Position numbers and translations under genes: made by a program | NCBI RefSeq assembly: GCF_036320965.1 | Contig: NC_092251.1 | Span: 1,597,501-1,661,500, forward strand | Reading direction: 5' to 3' | Origin: Panulirus ornatus | Taxonomy: Eukaryota > Arthropoda > Malacostraca > Decapoda > Palinuridae | Length of the DNA stretch: 64,000 nucleotides | Notes under the pieces: generated by a model | The model's database searches: none | Told to the model about the DNA's origin: nothing | What the model saw: the letters and a program-made list of their open reading frames with translations, nothing else | Part shown: piece by piece, positions 35,615-46,583 of the stretch | How positions within the stretch are numbered: the first letter of the stretch is position 1 | How the letters are laid out: each line of letters begins with the position of its first letter

Positions 35615-36085
35615 CTTTTAAGTGGCATTCTCTCGACCAGTATTACTGTTTTTTCTACCTGCCTCACCCACACGTAGGCTGCTGGCCGGGAGTCCACCCA
35701 CAGTCATACAGTCTCTTCATCTTACACAAAATTTGACAGCAAGTATTTCACGCAACTTGGTCTTCGTTAGCCAAGGTTTTCTTGCGGTGAGCGCTACGCG
35801 TCAGCCATTTCTTATGGCAAAATCTCGACGTAAATACTTGTAATTAGATAAGTACGGACTTTAAAAAGTTGTAACTGTGTATCTGTTTGCCGTTTCACTG
35901 AATTGTCCCTAACACCAACGGGACATTTAAATGTCCAATCCCCGTTGACGCAAAAACATACACACATGTTTCTCTTTCCCTCCCATGAGTCCTCTACATC
36001 TACATATATATACACATGCATATATACATGAAAATACATTTGCATGCAACTACACACACACAAACATACATTTACATTTGTGTAC
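35615..36085. other. No gene seen
   Basis: Unique sequence; frames here are short or run into the (TA)n array. Confidence 0.5.

Positions 36086-36089
<4 letters not shown>

Positions 36090-36167
<78 letters not shown>
36090..36167. repeat. (TA)n microsatellite
   Basis: About 39 units, preceded by CATA/ACACA-rich variants from 36,000. Confidence 0.96.
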
Positions 36168-36169
<2 letters not shown>

Positions 36170-37095
36170 CTCAGCAGATCTACTTTCATGAAGAAAAATG
36201 AGATATTCTGAGAAGACCCACAGTAGAGCACTTGGCAGAGTACACAACGGAGCATAAAGTTTAGTTCTGTACAGTGAAGTTCCGACCATCTCACTCCAAA
36301 TGGCTGGAGCCGTTCTCACTCTGTCTGTCATTGCCTGTCACTCTGGCCACACGGACCCTAGGAAGCTCCTCTCGCCACCCATTGTTCGCTTGACATTCAT
36401 TCCACACTCCAGTTACGCTCTTGCATACGAGCACAGGAGCTAATATTCACATCCCTCCATTATTCATTCCACATTCGTTACCATAGTCCTGGTCACATGA
36501 GTAGGAATGATGCTCCCTCTGTCGGATCCCTTCCTTCCATTCCTTTCTGTGTGGCTCATTCCGTACCATGATAAAGACCATCTCTCTTCTGTAGGGACTG
36601 CCGTTCCTCCCTTGTTACCTTCATGATATTCTCCATGTTTACTAAAGCTGTGAATGGTGGAGCGAACCTTCTCATACTTGTTCATGTTTCACTCCAGATT
36701 TGGAGGATTACCCACCCAGGTGTATGAGCAACTCACATGCACGTCAGAATTATCTCCATCTTTCTCACCCTCCTTCCCATTTCTAGCTCCGGCATTTGAA
36801 CACAGGATTCACAACACACAATCACGTCACAATACAACTTTCTCTCCGTGAGCTCCTCCTGCATCTATCGTACCATCCCTCACCTCCACCTGGCCTCAGT
36901 AAACTACCGGAGTTGTTCTTATGTTTTTTTATACCGGAACCAACGATTCTATTTGTTCATTTCTTTTGTAAGTACAAAGAATTTAGATATAACATTTGAA
37001 AGAATCTTTCATGTTCTTTGTTCATAGGAATGTAAAATGAAGTAGTTATACATTACAGTTCTTCAGAACATACGTGAGCTCAAGCAAGATCTCTC
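36170..37095. other. No gene seen
   Basis: No supported exon or repeat array. Confidence 0.5.
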
Positions 37096-37099
37096 TTCG

Positions 37100-37165
<66 letters not shown>
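37100..37165. repeat. (TA)n microsatellite
   Basis: About 33 units. Confidence 0.96.
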
Positions 37166-37167
<2 letters not shown>

Positions 37168-37289
37168 CTTTCTTATATATTTTGACCGCATTTAATCATC
37201 TCTGTTTAGACATCCGTCTGAGCGTCAAGCCACTATGATAATCCCGCACCTGTAACAACACGACCATCATCACCATGATCCCAGGGACG

Positions 37290-37400
37290 TAACAACGCCC
37301 TCACCCTTATGACCTGACGACGTCACCATCAACATCAACATCATCCTCATGACGTCACAACATCCCCATTAACATCAACATTTGTGACGTCATGAGCCAT
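37290..37400. promoter_or_regulatory. Degenerate repeat carrying CRE palindromes
   Basis: Units of about 32-35 bases contain CATCAACATCAACAT and GACGTCA. Two perfect TGACGTCA octamers occur at 37,350-37,357 and 37,385-37,392, and an imperfect CGACGTCA lies near 37,319. TGACGTCA is the known binding site of CREB/ATF-type factors; function here is unproven. Confidence 0.4.
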
Positions 37401-37621
37401 TTCCTGCCCCCTGGTGAGCGTCTCTTCACTTAACATATGTTTCATTTCCTACACGATAACTTGTCCGAATCTTCCTCCTCCTCCTCCTCCTCCTCTTCCA
37501 TCTCTCCCTCCAGTTTGCTCACCTCGGACGGCTTTTTCCGTTATCCTGTCTCTTGTTAGTAGGTCTTCGATGCACGTGTTTGGTTGTTCTCTGTTCTCTC
37601 TTTGTTTTCTCTTCTATGTTC

Positions 37622-37623
<2 letters not shown>

Positions 37624-37657
<34 letters not shown>
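37624..37657. repeat. (TG)n microsatellite
   Basis: About 17 TG units. The 185-residue frame over it is not supported as a gene. Confidence 0.93.
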
Positions 37658-37659
<2 letters not shown>

Positions 37660-37804
37660 TTCTCTGTCTTCGCTGCTTCCGTCGAGTTCTGTACTGCTCT
37701 GGACGATCGTCCGTTCTTCTGCCTCATGTTACAGTGAATTGTCAGTGTTCATTTGGGTCACTTGTTCATGTTCAGCATGGTCAACTGCATCGGCTTGTCT
37801 GAGG

Positions 37805-38050
37805 GGATTGTCCTCCAAGTGCGCTATAGTTGTCCTCCCTCTGTGGCATACTTGTCTTCCCTCTGTGCTGCAGTTTGCCTGCTGGCTGTGCCACATTTGC
37901 CCTCAGGTGTCACACATACACAACCTTGCTCTTGCTCTTCTGTCTGTGGTCCACCACAGCCATAGACTATATAGTCTTCCCGCTGCCTTACACTTGGCCT
38001 CCCGCTGCACCACGCTTGTCCTCCCGCCGTCCCCCACGTGCGCCGTCCTC
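37805..38050. repeat. Degenerate C/T-rich tandem repeat
   Basis: Loose units of about 25-27 bases around TTGTCCTCCCTCTGTGGC and CTTGGCCTCCCGCTG. Divergence is high. Confidence 0.45.
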
Positions 38051-38698
38051 GCCCCGCCACCTCTGGCCTCCGGGCGTCTCCGTGCGGAGCCGGGAAGCCG
38101 CGATCTCTGACCTCCCGGGATCCTCCGGCGGAAACCGACAACATTTTTTTTTTCTTCTTACCTAAGTCTCGGAGACGTTCCCTCCGCTACGTAAGACCTG
38201 TCGCCTACTTCTGCCTCTCCGGTCGCCATACAAGACTGCGATGACCCGGTCGTAGGACGATAATGAGGGACTCGAAGAACCGGCGAGGAACGTGGGACGT
38301 CAAAGGGATCCTGCTCCTCGCGACCCGACACTGGGAACGAGCAATCTTGCATGAGGTCAAGAGGGCCAAGAGAACCATAAGGTACAGCGGCGTCACCCCT
38401 TCCCACACCCTCCCTCCTGATCGCACTTACTCCTCCCCTCCACACCCTCCCCAGGTAACTCCCAGGCTTTCTCCCCCTCCTTCATTGCCCTCCCCCCCTT
38501 CTTCCACTCACCCTTCGCTCATCACTCCCGCCCAGTCTACCCCCTTCCCTCCCACTAGCTACTTCCTCCCTGCTAGACAATGCACCGCCGCACCACTCAC
38601 CCTTCGCTGTGTCTCCAGAAGTCGTCGTAACTTACGCCGCTTGTGACTTGTGGACGTGACACTTTTGTGTGTACACATACACGTGTAGGTGTGTGTGT

Positions 38699-38842
38699 GA
38701 TCCTTGAGCACGATGGTGCAACACTTATCCAAGGTCATGCCGTCGTGCTCAAGGGTCGCACTGTCGTGCTCAAGGCTCGTAGTTGTCGTTCCCAAGGGTC
38801 GTATTGTCGTGTTCAAGGGTCGACCCGTCCTGCTCAAGGGGT
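38699..38842. repeat. 21-base motif locus D, clearest example
   Basis: One unit in the CTTGAGCACGATGG sense (38,702-38,716) is followed, after a switch near 38,735, by five tandem units in the opposite sense starting GTCGTGCTCAAGGGTCG. Period is 21 bases (one unit is 22). The opposite orientations can pair as a hairpin. Confidence 0.85.
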
Positions 38843-38844
38843 GG

Positions 38845-40300
38845 AGATATCCGGCCTGGATGACTGCACGCCACCCAAACAGAAGAGGTTATGAATGCTT
38901 CTCCAAATCTCCTTTGCTCCCGCCAGGACACTGTATAAAAGGCCTTTTGTCAGACCCATCCTCCCCCATCCTTTTTTAGATTAATTTCGCTGAGATGTCG
39001 TGTCCTTTAAAGCTTTTGTTATGGCACGCTAAATAAAGGAAAAACTTGTAGAAAGCTGACGCTAGGGTCGGGATGAGAGGCTCACCATCTTTTCAGTGGA
39101 ACATCCATTTGATTACCTCTATTCGAGTTATCACAATAACTGCTACTTTATCAAATTATGATAAGGTCTGAGAGCCCAGGTTAACCATAGTAGAGAAGAA
39201 GTGAAAGGATTTCGCCCCACAACCTTCACCTTAATGTATGCCCAGGTAATCATGTATTTTTTTTTTTTTTTGCATGTTGCAGTGTTACATACAGAGATGT
39301 GATGGTGTAATATGGCCGTTATGTGGGAAGATAATCCGATAATGTATCTTTTAATCTTACAGCTACAACTACAGACTGGCCTGATGTTGAAGGAAATGAC
39401 TCATACATAAATAGTTCCACCGAGGATGACAACAGTTCTTCTCTTACGAGTGTGAAGTTATCTTTTCTTTACCCAAAATATCACGTTTTCCTTTCGTATA
39501 TTTTGAGACACGATTGAAAAACTGATATGCTATCCATTTAAGAGAAGTATGAAATGGTATACAATAAGCAGAATACGAAAGCAGGATTACACAAATAGTT
39601 ATGGAAATGTTCTTGAATTATATGATCTTATGACCATCATTAGTAAGAAATCAATTCAGTCCCATTCATAAACATTACAATCTTCTGTAAGAGAAAAGAG
39701 AAGCCTCTGGCTCACATTCTAGGACATTTGGATAACCTAAAATGACAGTGTCGAAGATATATTGGTTATCCCATTTTAGCCTTGAGTGCTCCATCCTCTT
39801 CTAAGAGGATTTGACGAAGTTTCACCTGTGCTGTCGAATCTACATGGGTTGGTGCTGGGGTCTCAGGCCACCTGGTGCTGTCGCATACATCTGCTGACTC
39901 GACCCTCACAACGTTTCTCATTTTTTCACCAGGCTGCTTCTGTTTAGCATGTGAGTAAGATTACAGAATCTTAGATACGATTCGCAAGAATTTCTTTTTT
40001 CTTTCGCTGGTGAGCTTTTATATGGAGATATGTGATATCAACCTGACCTCATGTTTATGGTTTTGTTGTGTGCGTTGAATCTCTACGTGTGTCTTCCATT
40101 TATTGTCTACTGTAATCATTTGTACAGTCCAGGGAGCGAGTTGTACACTTGTAGTGAGCGTTTGTGCAGACTTTCACTGAGAACATCGTGTTTATGTGAC
40201 AGTGCCAATGTACATGTCTATATGAGCGAGAATGTTTCTAGGTGTACATGTGTATGTGAACTCGGATGTCAATTTTTTCAAAAACATTTGACCAAAACTG
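38845..40300. other. No gene seen
   Basis: Unique AT-rich sequence; no supported exon. Confidence 0.5.
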
Positions 40301-40309
40301 GACTATGAT

Positions 40310-40760
40310 ACTTCGCAAGTCTGATCACCGCACCTAAAGAAGCACAAAAATCTGATTGGGAGGTTACAGAGAAGAGCAACTAAGATGATGCCTGATTTTA
40401 GAGGACTGGGCTACCATGAGGGACAGAGAATTCCAAAGCTGCCGACCATGGAGGCAAGGAGAGGTATGGAGGACGTGATAACAACCTTCAAGTCTATAAA
40501 TGAGCCGGACGCTACTGACTGTGAACAGGTCTTCAAAAGACGCAGCACTGGAGGAACCAGAGGCCATGACAAGAAGCTTGGCAAAAAGATCGAAAGGTTG
40601 TTAAGAAGCACTGGTTCAGTTTGGGGGGAGGGGGTTGGAACTGTCTGACCAACGAGACTGTGAATGCCTGCAGTTTGCAAAGGTTTAAGAGACTACTTCA
40701 GAGCGTTGAAAGTTCAGGACTCGGAGCACTAAGAGTGTAGAACTCTCTTCCAAGATTCTA
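40310..40760 (+). mobile_element. Decayed non-LTR retrotransposon, C-terminal end of polyprotein
   Basis: Plus-strand translation from about 40,370 reads RATKMMPDFRGLGYHEGQR, then LPTMEARRGMEDVITTFKSI, then TRGHDKKL. After a frame change near 40,625 it reads WNCLTNETVNACSLQRFKRL. This order matches the conserved tail of many metazoan LINE polyproteins (RATKLIPGL..LSYEERL, LPTLE.RR.RGDLI..FKI, RGH..KL, WN.LP..VV.A.S...FK). Frame loss shows it is inactive. The tail type differs from the fragment at 42,810. Confidence 0.8.
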
Positions 40761-40788
40761 ATCTGAATAAGTAATTACGAATAGGTTA

Positions 40789-40790
<2 letters not shown>

Positions 40791-40842
<52 letters not shown>

Positions 40843-40854
40843 ACACACACATAC
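40791..40854. repeat. (CA)n microsatellite
   Basis: CA array with CATA interruptions near its right end, just downstream of the LINE tail. Confidence 0.95.
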
Positions 40855-40859
40855 AAGTA

Positions 40860-42295
40860 AAATTCTGCTTCGACTAAATTCAACGAAGAACAGTGAAACT
40901 TCAGAGGTATTACTGTACTGTTTTACTGTCTACACTGGTCGACGACAGAGAACCTAACTCATTCACCTGTTCCTCACGTGCGTCCTGGCGAGGTATAGCA
41001 ATACCTCCCTTCCTGTAGCCAGGCTGTACATACATATCTCTGGTGCCCTTGTTGTTTGTAAGGTCAGGGGGATACGTGTTTTGAACATGACAATTTGCGA
41101 TGCGATTCACACTCATTTCTCATATAATTCTACCAGCAAAATAGCTTATACTCTGTTTACTAACTAGACATTGTACAAAAGTATTTTGAACTCTGTACTG
41201 CTTAACTAGGCAGCGTGCAACTGTTCTCTGAATGACATGAATATAAGGTGCATGAACTCTTGTGTTTAGCTTTCAGAGAAGACAGGACTGTATGTATCTT
41301 ATGGCTGACAGGAACGTAATGTTAATGTCTTCTATATACGACTGTTAGCAAAGGTGTTACCCAGATCTCCTCATCATCTCAGCGTCGCATTTTTTCACAT
41401 ATCTTAACGAACAAGATGTGACGCAACGGTTTGATAAGCTGGAATCAACAGTCATACCACAGACGTCCAATTTTGTTCCCATACTAACAACAGTTCATGA
41501 TACTTCACAGCTGTTTCCGGTTGTTATTACCCTAACGAAACTTTTAAGCACATCTGTTTCCGACCTACGTCCTTACTACTTCCTTCACATTATACTTGTT
41601 TCTCACCACTGTTTCGCGCTACACCTCTCATGAGCTCGTGTTGTCTAGTCATGTTCATCAGTCAGACTGTTCCTGGACACCTGTGTCATGTCACTACCTC
41701 TTAAACAGCTTCCCTCCTCACCCCCCACACACGTTCCCTGTCATCATTATTCCCAGATATACCCATAATCCACACCTGATTCTTACTCTTGGTCATCTGT
41801 CAGGCTTCAGTTGCACACCTGTTTCATATTACTACCTCTAAAACTACCCCCTTCCACACACACACCCACACACACACCTGCCTCCTACCAATATCCCACG
41901 TAAGCCCATAATACACATCTGTTCCTAACCATTACTGCTAAGAAGGTGCTTCATGCATAACTGGTTCCTAACTGCATGGATTCCCTGGCGATGCAAACGT
42001 GATTCTCACCTTTATCTACTCCACCCAACCCATCAAAGACACCCTCCATCGTATACACATTTCCCTACCTTGCCTCGCACAACAGACCATCGATACAAAA
42101 CTTTATCTCGCAGTAAAAACCAGACAGTTCCTTCCCCCTTATGTTTACTTGATGCCTACCTTCACCGCTCAGTCGGTGTGCGGTACCGTGACCCAACCTG
42201 TCATCGTTTTCACTAGTTGGATCTTCACAGCCCACTGAATAGGTGCAGTAAACGCTTCCCACCTGCCAAGCCATTGATATAGTGGGTGATCCTGT
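40860..42295. other. No gene seen
   Basis: Several short overlapping frames at 41,418-42,274 carry no recognised motif. Confidence 0.5.
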
Positions 42296-42299
42296 GTGA

Positions 42300-42300
42300 A

Positions 42301-42328
<28 letters not shown>
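42300..42328. repeat. (TC)n microsatellite
   Basis: About 14 TC units. Confidence 0.92.
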
Positions 42329-42331
<3 letters not shown>

Positions 42332-42623
42332 TCCCTGTGAACTGGGCCAATAAACGGGATCAATAAAAAAAGAGTGATCGCTTTACAGTGTGGTACAGGA
42401 AGTTCCAGCCGGTTTTTGTGCACTCAGTTCCCCATCACAGTAACGCGTCCCAATCCGTCGACAGGACTGCTAGCTTCTGGCTCTGGCTTGGTCACTGGTT
42501 TGACTACTGACTGTTTACATATATATATATATGTATATCATTCTTTTTAAATTATTCATAATTGCCTTTTCTGCGTTCGTGAAGCACTGTCAAGAACGGT
42601 AGAACTATGGCCTCGCTTGCCAC

Positions 42624-42792
42624 GCATGCAGTACCTTACCTGTCATGCAGTACCTACCTGTCATGTAGTATCTACCTGTCATGCAGTACCTACCTGTCAT
42701 GCAGTACCTACCTGTCATGCAGTACCTACCTGTCATGCAGTACCTACCTGTCATGCAGTACCTACCTGTCATGTAGTATCTACCTGTCATGC
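42624..42792. repeat. 18-base minisatellite, about 9 copies
   Basis: Direct tandem units of CAGTACCTACCTGTCATG, with a TAGTATC variant appearing twice symmetrically near the ends. Because 18 is a multiple of three, frames stay open on both strands (TCHAVP and MTGRYC repeats). It abuts the 3' end of the minus-strand LINE fragment at 42,810. Confidence 0.95.
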
Positions 42793-42799
42793 ATTCGAT

Positions 42800-43225
42800 A
42801 GCGACGTGATATCTACCATATACAGGCAAGCCCCACAGACTAATACGTGACTTATCAGTTGACCGCTTCATCCGCCCTGGTTCATCTCTGGTACAGTACG
42901 TTGCCCCCAGTATATAATGTCGCTCCAATTCTTTTTATCCAAGGCACGCCCCTAAAGAGCTGGAATGTTCAGGCTTCAGCACCTCAAAGCCTCCTTTAAT
43001 CTATCCATTCATCGTCTCCTCAGGCATCACCTTTTCCCTTGCTTCCCATGCTTTTGGTACGAAGATCCTCTCCAAATGCCAGAGCCATATTAGTACACGT
43101 AGGTCGGCTCTGTCAGTTAGGCTTCCCTCCCTACCACACTTCTCTCTGACAGTGTCACATCTCACACGATCAAGCCGCCTCATGTTACAGATGGTCCTCA
43201 GGCATTTCATTACCAGAACACCTTA
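42800..43225 (-). mobile_element. Decayed non-LTR retrotransposon, C-terminus and 3' tail
   Basis: Minus-strand translation from 43,210 reads MKCLRTICNMRRLDRVRCDT, then LTDRADLRVLIWLWHLERI. This fits the LINE pattern EMKCLRSMCGVTRLDRVRNE...DRVDQRVLRWFGHVERM. Further down, LKEALRC and RALDKKNWSDIILG fit the terminal part of the same family. Stops and a frame change show inactivity. It may be the same family as the reverse-transcriptase fragment at 21,530, since the two cover successive parts of one polyprotein type. Confidence 0.75.
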
Positions 43226-43367
43226 CTTCTTCCTTCCCTTTACATTCACGACCCAAGAATCGCATCCTTACAATACTGTCAGGACAACTATACCTTCAGA
43301 CATACACATCTCTGCCCTTATAGACACAGACTTTTCCTTCCAGGAATTCCTTATTGCACATACGAAC

Positions 43368-43368
<1 letters not shown>

Positions 43369-43403
<35 letters not shown>

Positions 43404-43409
43404 CACACA
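43369..43409. repeat. (CA)n microsatellite
   Basis: CA array with one CGCA interruption. Confidence 0.93.
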
Positions 43410-43673
43410 TGCTCTGCTACATATACAACTGGCACACGGAACAAAGACGAACTACTGCCGGATGCCTGGCAAACTAGATTAACCAATTCAGTTACCCAGG
43501 AATACCAAGAGATGGAGAATTTAGTGCTCACGCCCCCACTGTCCTTCAGTTTCCTCTTTCTTTTCCAGGACGAATCTAATTCCATCCTTGTTTTATCGTC
43601 TCATGCACATGCATCCTTCCCTCCCATCTGCATCTCTGCATACCAAGCTCTTTATCAGTGTTATTTAACAACA

Positions 43674-43820
<147 letters not shown>

Positions 43821-44210
43821 TCATGTGCAGTAGCAGGTGACCTGGCCAGAGCAAGTCATCATCTACGTCATCATCATCTACGTCATCAACATCCAACATA
43901 ACAACAGCATCAGGAACTCAGCTCTTCCTGCCGGGGATGTGATGATGGGCAGCTGAGGATAGACAGAGCCAACTCAAATATCCGCTACTGTCGAACTCCA
44001 CAGTAGTGGGGAAGCCAACATCACCTTTACGGGATAGGAGGGGTTGTAATGATATTACATGACGGACAGTAGGACGTGTGACAATCAGTGAAATCGGTGG
44101 TACGGAACTGGTCGTGATGTGAATATCTCTGTAGCAGGTGGCGGTCAGAGTTCCGGGTGGGCTCAGGAAGGTGACAAAATACGAGTTGTAGTGTGAAGTT
44201 TGTCTACTGC

Positions 44211-44214
<4 letters not shown>

Positions 44215-44255
<41 letters not shown>
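44215..44255. repeat. (TG)n microsatellite
   Basis: About 20 TG units. Confidence 0.94.
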
Positions 44256-44258
<3 letters not shown>

Positions 44259-44259
44259 C

Positions 44260-45840
44260 GACTATGCATACGTACATGTGTATGAGTGTGCGTATTTCGG
44301 CGTAAGCATGGGTCATTTCTTCTCCATTTACATATAGCCTTTCTATCATCAAGTGTTCACCGTAACAAACACCACACGAGAGTGTGGACAGACGAAGCTT
44401 CTCTGGTGATAATGTTATTACCTCTCGTCTTGATTACCTCTTCTCTCAGTCAAAAATATATCTAACCAATAAGTAGATCGTATTCAGTCAATTCAAACAC
44501 ATTGGAATAAATCTAAATCTAAGTGCAAACTGATACTTTGAAAAGTAGAATATCATTAGTTTTGTATTTGATTAAATGTTTCATTACTTTACAAAGTAAA
44601 CCCTACTTTTGCTGTCATGGTAGATGTTGTTATGGGAGTAAACTCGCAGGTGTAAAGATGATCTTAAGAAATTACAAAATATATCTAAAGTAGTTCACGT
44701 GGCGTGGTATCTGCTGACACTGGACCCCTCTTGCACTATTCTATAAACCTTCAGTTCATTTCAGTATCCTGATTTAATTTATCAAAGTTTTCAGACTGAA
44801 ATTCTCCTGATATGATGTTGACGTAAACTACAGCAAAAATATCATTAGGACCAGTTATCTCTGGCGCACTGGCTTGAAAAGAGAAGTTTCATTGAAGATA
44901 CCGAGCAAATTTTAGTGTGGTTTCTCCCACGAAGATAAATTAATATAAAAAGATTCTGGTCAAAAACATTGATATGTATAGTGCAATGTTTACCTCTCAA
45001 CAAGAACATAGTCTCCTAACTCTAACTAATCTAAGGACAAATAAATGTTATTTTCTGTTTCTCACTTTAAAATAGTAATAGAAAATAGATTCCTGTGTGG
45101 TTGTGTAAAAAGAGAAATTTCTATTCACTTTTTACTGCAGATATCTGTTATTATCCTGTTGCCTCTACAAATACTGTGGGAATGGAATCACGGTTTTACC
45201 TGTGGTCGACTATAACTTGTTTAGGATATATTAACCCATTGTTCAGTTCGATTCAGTTGATGATAATCATTTGAAATTGTAGTATGCTTGAAGTTTTTCT
45301 CAATCGAATACTCATATAATACTCACTGTGGATTTAAACATCACAAAATATTGCCAGGATCAGATATTTAATTTGTAGTGAATTAAGCAGAGGATTTGGA
45401 TGACCGAAACAAATTAGTTTAAAGTTTGACTTCCCATTAATAAGGATTATTACTCGAAAACTATACCAGAAACCTGCAATATGCAAGATAACACAAGTGT
45501 CTTTATCATAGTAAGGTATAATCTCCATATTTCTAAGTAAGCTGGATTATACGAAACATAATTCAAACTCATCCTAACAGGAGGACAAACCAGAGGATGT
45601 TAAAGCTACGTAAGTTTTCAAGTTATTTTCGTTCTGTTAACATTAACCATAACACTGTGCTTCCTGCTTAGCCTGTGTGCAAAAGGAATTTTCTTTCTCA
45701 TTTCTAACACAGTCCAGGTATAATTCACCCTGGAATAAGATGGGTTCTCACAGTTTCAGGAATTAGGGAAGCGTGAGGAAAGAAACGCTAGTTGAATCGT
45801 TTAGATAGACGTTTGCATGGATAATCTTATATTTATGTGC
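44260..45840. other. No gene seen
   Basis: AT-rich unique DNA with few open frames. Confidence 0.55.
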
Positions 45841-45843
45841 TTG

Positions 45844-45845
<2 letters not shown>

Positions 45846-45890
<45 letters not shown>
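45846..45890. repeat. (TG)n microsatellite
   Basis: About 22 TG units. Confidence 0.95.
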
Positions 45891-45894
<4 letters not shown>

Positions 45895-46484
45895 ATTGAA
45901 GGTTCTATTTCAATACTATCATCATTAATTCTCTTACCCAATGTTTTAGAATTTCCTGTAACTTCCTAGAACTTCAGTCTAACATTTTTACATAAGAATT
46001 ATATTAACAAAGACGCAGATGATTATCTTACCCTGAACATCGAAGTTTCGTGACACATCATGTCATTTACAACTTTCACAAATTTCAAGGACACATGAAA
46101 CGTAAAACACGCAACTGTCTAAAACGTTATTAACGATAATAAGAGCGTTCTAGATTCTAAGTTTTGCTCAGATACGTAGTATATATAGTGTATATACATA
46201 TACATAGTATATACAGTATGTATAGATATATAGTACATATAGTGTGTATAGATATATACATTTGATGTCAAGTCGCGACACAGAGTTACAAATGAAGGTG
46301 TTGAGGGTCAGAGGCTGGTTGGTCTCCACAGTGCTGGGCGGGCGGCCATGATTTTTGTTGACAGTCTTCGAGTAGGATGTAAATGGGAAAGTCAGAACCG
46401 TGATCCACCTGCCACGCTGGCGCTGCCTACACAGGCCGACGGTCTCAACAAGTTTATACCCTGCTGGTCCCTTCCTATCTTGCT

Positions 46485-46485
<1 letters not shown>
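45895..46485. other. No gene seen; TATA-rich patch
   Basis: 46,176-46,262 is an irregular mix of TATAGT, TATACA and TATAGA steps, like a decayed dinucleotide array. Confidence 0.5.

Positions 46486-46487
<2 letters not shown>

Positions 46488-46579
<92 letters not shown>
46488..46579. repeat. (TC)n microsatellite
   Basis: About 46 TC units. Confidence 0.96.

Positions 46580-46583
<4 letters not shown>

Noticed and set aside
37553..38110. 185-residue frame with hydrophobic, cysteine-rich character
   Set aside because: It crosses a (TG)n array and a degenerate C/T repeat, competes with two other open phases, and has no motif.
42624..42792. Repeated-peptide gene (TCHAVP or MTGRYC)
   Set aside because: The frame stays open only because the unit is 18 bases. 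There is no signal peptide, splice context or constraint.
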